From Galaxea fascicularis (Eukaryota; Cnidaria; Anthozoa; Scleractinia; Euphylliidae): a stretch of DNA of 64,000 bases. How positions within the stretch are numbered: position 1 is the first letter of the stretch; each line of letters begins with the position of its first letter. This document shows, in pieces, positions 59,330-64,000 of the stretch. Both the position numbers and the translations under genes were made by a program. Below the pieces are notes generated by a model. It was not told where the DNA came from. It worked only from the letters and a program-made list of their open reading frames with translations, and ran no database searches. The stretch is taken from assembly GCA_948470475.1 (NCBI GenBank), contig OX419345.1, positions 17,867,739 to 17,931,738 of the forward strand. Direction: 5' to 3'.

Positions 59330-62300
59330 TTCTCTGAAGCCGTGTCAAGGACGCTGTCAAGATGGGAACCTTCTATGGGCGTCAAACAACTACAATCGCT
59401 GTAGACCCGCGCACAGTGGGAGCATATAATGAGAACCACGCAATTAGCATGAAAAGGGTCTATTTGTATTATTTTATGAGTTATTTTCTTGTAGCCAAGG
59501 CAACCGACCAAATCTCCGTATAATTACACAGATACCAATTGAGTTCTATAGCCATGACGTCATGTTCGGGTATCTCACAAAAAATAACGTGCCGGGAGAA
59601 ATAATAAAGGTGGCGCTCAAGACATTATCGCCAGCTTTTTTTTTCTCTTAGAAGCAGAAATCGTCATCACTAGCCATAACGTCACATTGCGTGGCTGTAA
59701 GAATCCTGAGATTAATCCCCAAACTTTCGCACCAATTCGACTGAAATTTACAAAAGAAAAATAATAATAATAATACTAAAAATAGCGATAAACGTTGACA
59801 AGGAGGATTGAAACCAATTGGGTTCTTGTGATATTTCCGTTCCGCGTAAGAGAGAGGTGGCAATAATATTCGTATTTCACGGAAACAGTTCACATAAGAT
59901 GAAATGACAGCAAAGTAAATGATAGAAAGGAAGATGATGACCTCCTCTAAGATCCTATCTAGCGAGAATGAAGTCTTCGACTTAGGCAGTGGGTCTTTGA
60001 AGTTGTCAGAGTAGCAGAGGAAAGCTCGTGTAGAAAATAAGATACTATGACAGCCTCGTCTCGATGAGGACGAGAAAAGGCTGAATTACGTATATACACA
60101 TGAAGTGATAAAAAAAAAAAGAAAAAAAAAGTTAACTATAAAAATACATACATACATACATACATACATACCTGAAAGGCATGAAATCTAAACAAAATCT
60201 AGTTAAAAATCTGATGACAAGGACCACCGTCTTCATCACTTACTGCCTACTTTACACAGGCCACGGCATTCTCTCAGGCATGCCAGGACTTTTGATGTAA
60301 AACTTGTTTATAGTTGTGAAACCATTTCCTTGGTAGGATTGAAAATTGATATCACTCAGTTTATCGCAATTAAACATTGCGGTAACAAATTTACCCACTG
60401 GCTTTGTTGAAGTGTAATTAAGCTTCGCATCAGTGTTTAAAGTCAAGAATTGGTAAAATCACAGTATCATACAATTTATTAATTCTCCCCACGACGCTTT
60501 TCAGAACTAATTTACGTCGAGTAAGAAAAGAAAAAAACATGAGATAAAATATGTCTAGTTACATTGTTATTAAAACATTAGCTCAGCTCGAATGATATAT
60601 TTTGGTCACTTCTCTTTCTCTACAAAGTTTGGAGTTGAAAAATGCGTTTATACCGCGCTCTCATGTCGTGGTTTTCTTGAAAACCATACCTTTTTTTTCA
60701 ATCGTAAGAGACCATAATGACCAAATTCTATACACGTTTTCAGACCAAAACGGCTCAAAAATCATACCTTTGGGGAGGCAAGATTTGCTCAGTAAGTGCA
60801 ACTTTTTATCAGCGCCTTATTTCACTGAGTTGTGTAATTCAACAAGGTCACAGTTGCGTGGGTTGTTATTATTGAAGAATATTGTGGCTAAAGTAATAAT
60901 AAGTATGTATAGCTTTTGAGATGTCAAAGGAATTGAAACAAAATTGGAAAGATTGGACTAACTTCTACCATCAAATTTCCTGGATTTAGTAGTTTATTGA
61001 TTTTCAGCCTTCCTGGAAACCAAGATAGTCGCGTTTTGTTTGATATTGCACCAAACTGTATCTTTTGACGAATTTGTCTCTCATTGTCGTAATTCCAATT
61101 GCGAATAATTAACTGCTATTGTCAGTCGGTAAATTCGGTGCGAAACCGATTATCAGTCCCTTTTTAACCGGAACTCTGGAAACTTGGTCGCTTTAATCGA
61201 AAATAGTCCTACTCTGTTTTTGTTGGTTTCGTACTTCATGTAAAGTTTCAAATCAGTAGTTTTGTTGTTGATTACCTTTTCAAGCGATACCATCTCGGCA
61301 ATTCGTTCCTTAAGCCTTCAATTCCAGGCTGATTGTTAACAGAAATCATACCTGTTAGTGCATATTTGGCACATAGGATGGCATAAGTTAACACGTACTT
61401 CTGTAATTTATGGAAATGGCATATTCTAAGTTCAGCCTTTCATCTCTGTAGAAACACGACTTGTTGTCGTTTTACAGTTGTTGTGCACAAACTTTTAATT
61501 GAAGATTGTATATTCTTGTTGTTGTAAATATATAATTTTAATATGATAGACATTTTCGTTGTATTACCTCGACCAGGCACTTCCGTAAAGTTTGCAATTT
61601 TGTATAGCCTCGATACCTGGTCTAAGCAAGATGAGTAAATCATCTCAAAAACGTAGGCAGATTTATGCGTATTAAACAAACCATTACGTTAGACTACATT
61701 TTTAAAGTGTTACGACGTGATTACTCGATCGCTTGCTGATTTAGTCACGACTGAACAACTTCGCTGAAGTTAACACTAAATGGCACCAACACAGAGAGCC
61801 GACAGAAGTGTGATCCTTGCTGACCGGCATGGCTGAGAACGTTGTTCAATTCGTTTAGCAGCGAAAAACAAAGTGTAAATGAACAATTTTTTTTATTGTC
61901 TGAGGGGTTTCTGGTCGATGGGTGAAAGGATCATAAGAATAATAACTGAAATGGAGCATTGGGTTTTTTTTTTTGAAGTTATCACAATTTGCGATCGTTG
62001 TTCAACCACAATTTAAAAAGTTGGAGCCGCGTTGACGGTCATAATAAATAGTACCACTGACCAGGAATGCACTGCCCAGCAGCTTTCCTTTGAATCATCA
62101 CAACTTTGGATTTTATTCGCTGACTTAATTCTCAGGAAAAGTCCCGCTCAATACAATACTTCAGTTTCATGTGGTCGTACTAAAGATCTCATTCACAGAC
62201 TCAAAAGTTGGAATCTCCTAGTCAGGCAGTATAATAAACAATACCACAGGAAAGTTACTGCCCAGAGCGAGAACAAGCATTGTGATTGATTGGTTCTTCC

Positions 62301-64000
62301 GCTTCTGCTTTCGACTCCGACCACATAGTTTCACCGTCTTATAAGCGCGCGGACAGTGATCACACCGCCGGTATACGACCCGTATACGGCTATATCTCGG
62401 TTTTCACCAAGGTCTCGAGTGACAAGTCCGGCTGTGCCGCATGTAAAAGCGACGGAGTCATTAGCAGAGTCGGAAGAAAATGGAAACGTTCTGATTCTTC
62501 CGACTCCGATTCCGTCGAGCTTATGACTCCGCTTACGACTCCGATCGTCGGAGTCAGAAGCAGAGTCGGAAGAAAATGGTCTAAACTAGGTCATAAAGGC
62601 CTTACGACTCCGAGTACGACTCCAACTCCGTCGCTAATGACCAGCCTTTAAGGGTCTATTAAATTCTGAGCCCTTTCACTAAGATCCCTGGCGATACTAT
62701 TACAAAGGCTTTACTATCAGGCACAACGCTCCCATGCACGACTGCGTGGGAGAGCGTGGGAGGCTGCGCGCGCGCGCGCGTTTAAATCGTATCGCATGTG
62801 ATGATGGGATTTCGCGGTGACAAACTTGGAGCGGAAACCACTTATGAAGTCATCAAACTGAGATCGCCTCGCCCGACATAACACTGACACTGTTGGTGTA
62901 TATTCCTTCTGCTCTGCAGATATAAGGTAAGGAGATAGTCTTTTGTTTGTGTTTCGTTGAAAGTAGGAACTTAACACCTTATTTTGTTAGGTTGCGCGAA
63001 GCGCAATCACAAATTAGTGAATCGAGTATCGTGCGCGCGCGGGAAATCTAAATAGAAATATTTTCAAATACAAAGAATTTCTAATTTATGGCTAGAGTTT
63101 GCTCAAGCCCACTTCTTTCGAGCAATATTTCGGAGATTTTTCCCGCAAAGAAGCCCTCTGCATGCAGTTAATTTGATATATGTGTTTTATGGTAATGTAT
63201 CAGCATGCCTGCAGAAGTTTGATATTCGAACCCACGAATAAATTCTCAATTTCTTGGCTTTTTACGGATAACATGGTGGTGATTGTTGGCTAATTGATAT
63301 ATCCGTACATCTGGTACTCCTAGTTCCATGTCTGGCAGGTGATACGCGATGATTTTCATTCAAACTGATTTTAGGTCGAGTTTAGTCGACGTCGTCGACA
63401 ATAATTAGCAAATCAAACTTTATACTGACCCCCTGCAAATTTGCGTTACAATCAAACTTTTCTCTCAACAAATTATCAACAATTTAAACCAACGGCAGGC
63501 AAAATTTTTCTTTGAATTTTTTTTCAACAGAGGAGGTAATCGTTGCTTTCTGTGAACTTTGAGCTGATTTTCTGACAATTATAAATTTCAGAAATTTCAT
63601 TTCCGTTTTAATAATTTATTGTGACTGGTTGATAAGTAAATTATTTGCCCACAAGTCTTCGCCACATTTTACTATGGACGTAATCAACAATTTCTTTACC
63701 ATACCGTGTTTAAGGAACTATGATTTCTAAAACCATTTTTGATTGCATGGCAATAAAACAGTGTATTAAAGTTTTGAAGTGCCGTTTGACTTTAATTTGG
63801 TGCAGTTAAATGTATTTTCTTGTTGCATGCTTTGTTATGTCTGTAATCAAAAGCAAGCATATACAAACTGCTGATATTTCCAAGGAGTATTTCTTACGAA
63901 AACCTCTTGTCAATCACAAGAGCAGTTACAAAAGCAATAAATTATTGATGTTTTTGCACCTGCCTCTCACTTCTTAAATTTCTTTGAGTAACTCTATAAT
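59330..64000. other. Right-hand stretch without a recognised gene
   Basis: The first part is the 5' flank of paralogue C and resembles the 5' flank of B (48434 to about 48700). A (CATA)n microsatellite is at 60145-60171. At about 62463-62580 the block AGCAGAGTCGGAAGAAAATG occurs twice as a direct repeat around a CGACTCCGATCGTCGGAGTC palindrome, which looks like a degraded DNA element. A short GC dinucleotide run is at 62765-62780. No exon with convincing splice context was found. Confidence 0.45.

Noticed and set aside
62286..62651. 121-codon plus-strand frame rich in Ser, Thr and Pro
   Set aside because: It is produced by repeated CGACTCC/GGAGTCG motifs of a degraded DNA element.

Overview
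The window is eukaryotic nuclear DNA from an animal. The genes have GT-AG introns, and the sequence is AT-rich and dense in short foldback DNA elements, tRNA-derived SINE-like pieces and Penelope-like retroelement relics. A full-length LIM kinase, a tetraspanin and a tandem family of small four-helix membrane proteins point to a metazoan. The repeat style suggests an anthozoan cnidarian (coral or anemone), but that is inference; no ribosomal or mitochondrial marker is present to settle it.

Layout. Positions 1-2.3 kb hold a SINE-like tRNA relic, a reversed Penelope-like tail and one coding first exon of an unrecognised minus-strand gene. At 2408-2510 lies a tRNA-Phe(GAA)-like gene with a 30-nt hairpin inserted in its T loop. 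A two-exon tetraspanin is on the minus strand at 3677-4850. From 5 to 11.7 kb there are mobile-element relics (foldback elements, rearranged Penelope-like pieces, a Tigger-like end) and little else. From 11.8 to 18.9 kb there is a plus-strand gene of unknown function built largely from micro-exons of 24-54 nt. Almost all of these are symmetric phase 1-1 exons, several sit in homologous introns, and the locus has been invaded by foldback elements and by two Mutator-like elements with 9-bp target duplications.

From 35152 down to 20712 the minus strand carries a complete LIM kinase gene (LIM-LIM-PDZ-kinase). I could join 20 coding exons in frame, giving 682 residues. From 59.3 kb down to 36.9 kb the minus strand carries three tandem paralogues (A, B, C) of a five-exon gene for small tetraspan membrane proteins with MS4A-like topology. 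B and C are recent duplicates whose flanks are also duplicated; A is more diverged. The last 4.6 kb (59.3-64 kb) shows no gene.

The genes are functionally separate, as expected in an animal genome. LIM kinase acts on actin through cofilin. The tetraspanin and the three tetraspan paralogues are membrane organisers or receptors of unknown ligand. The micro-exon gene has no recognised homologue and is the most unusual item here. All exon joins were made by eye from splice signals and frame continuity and have not been tested against RNA.
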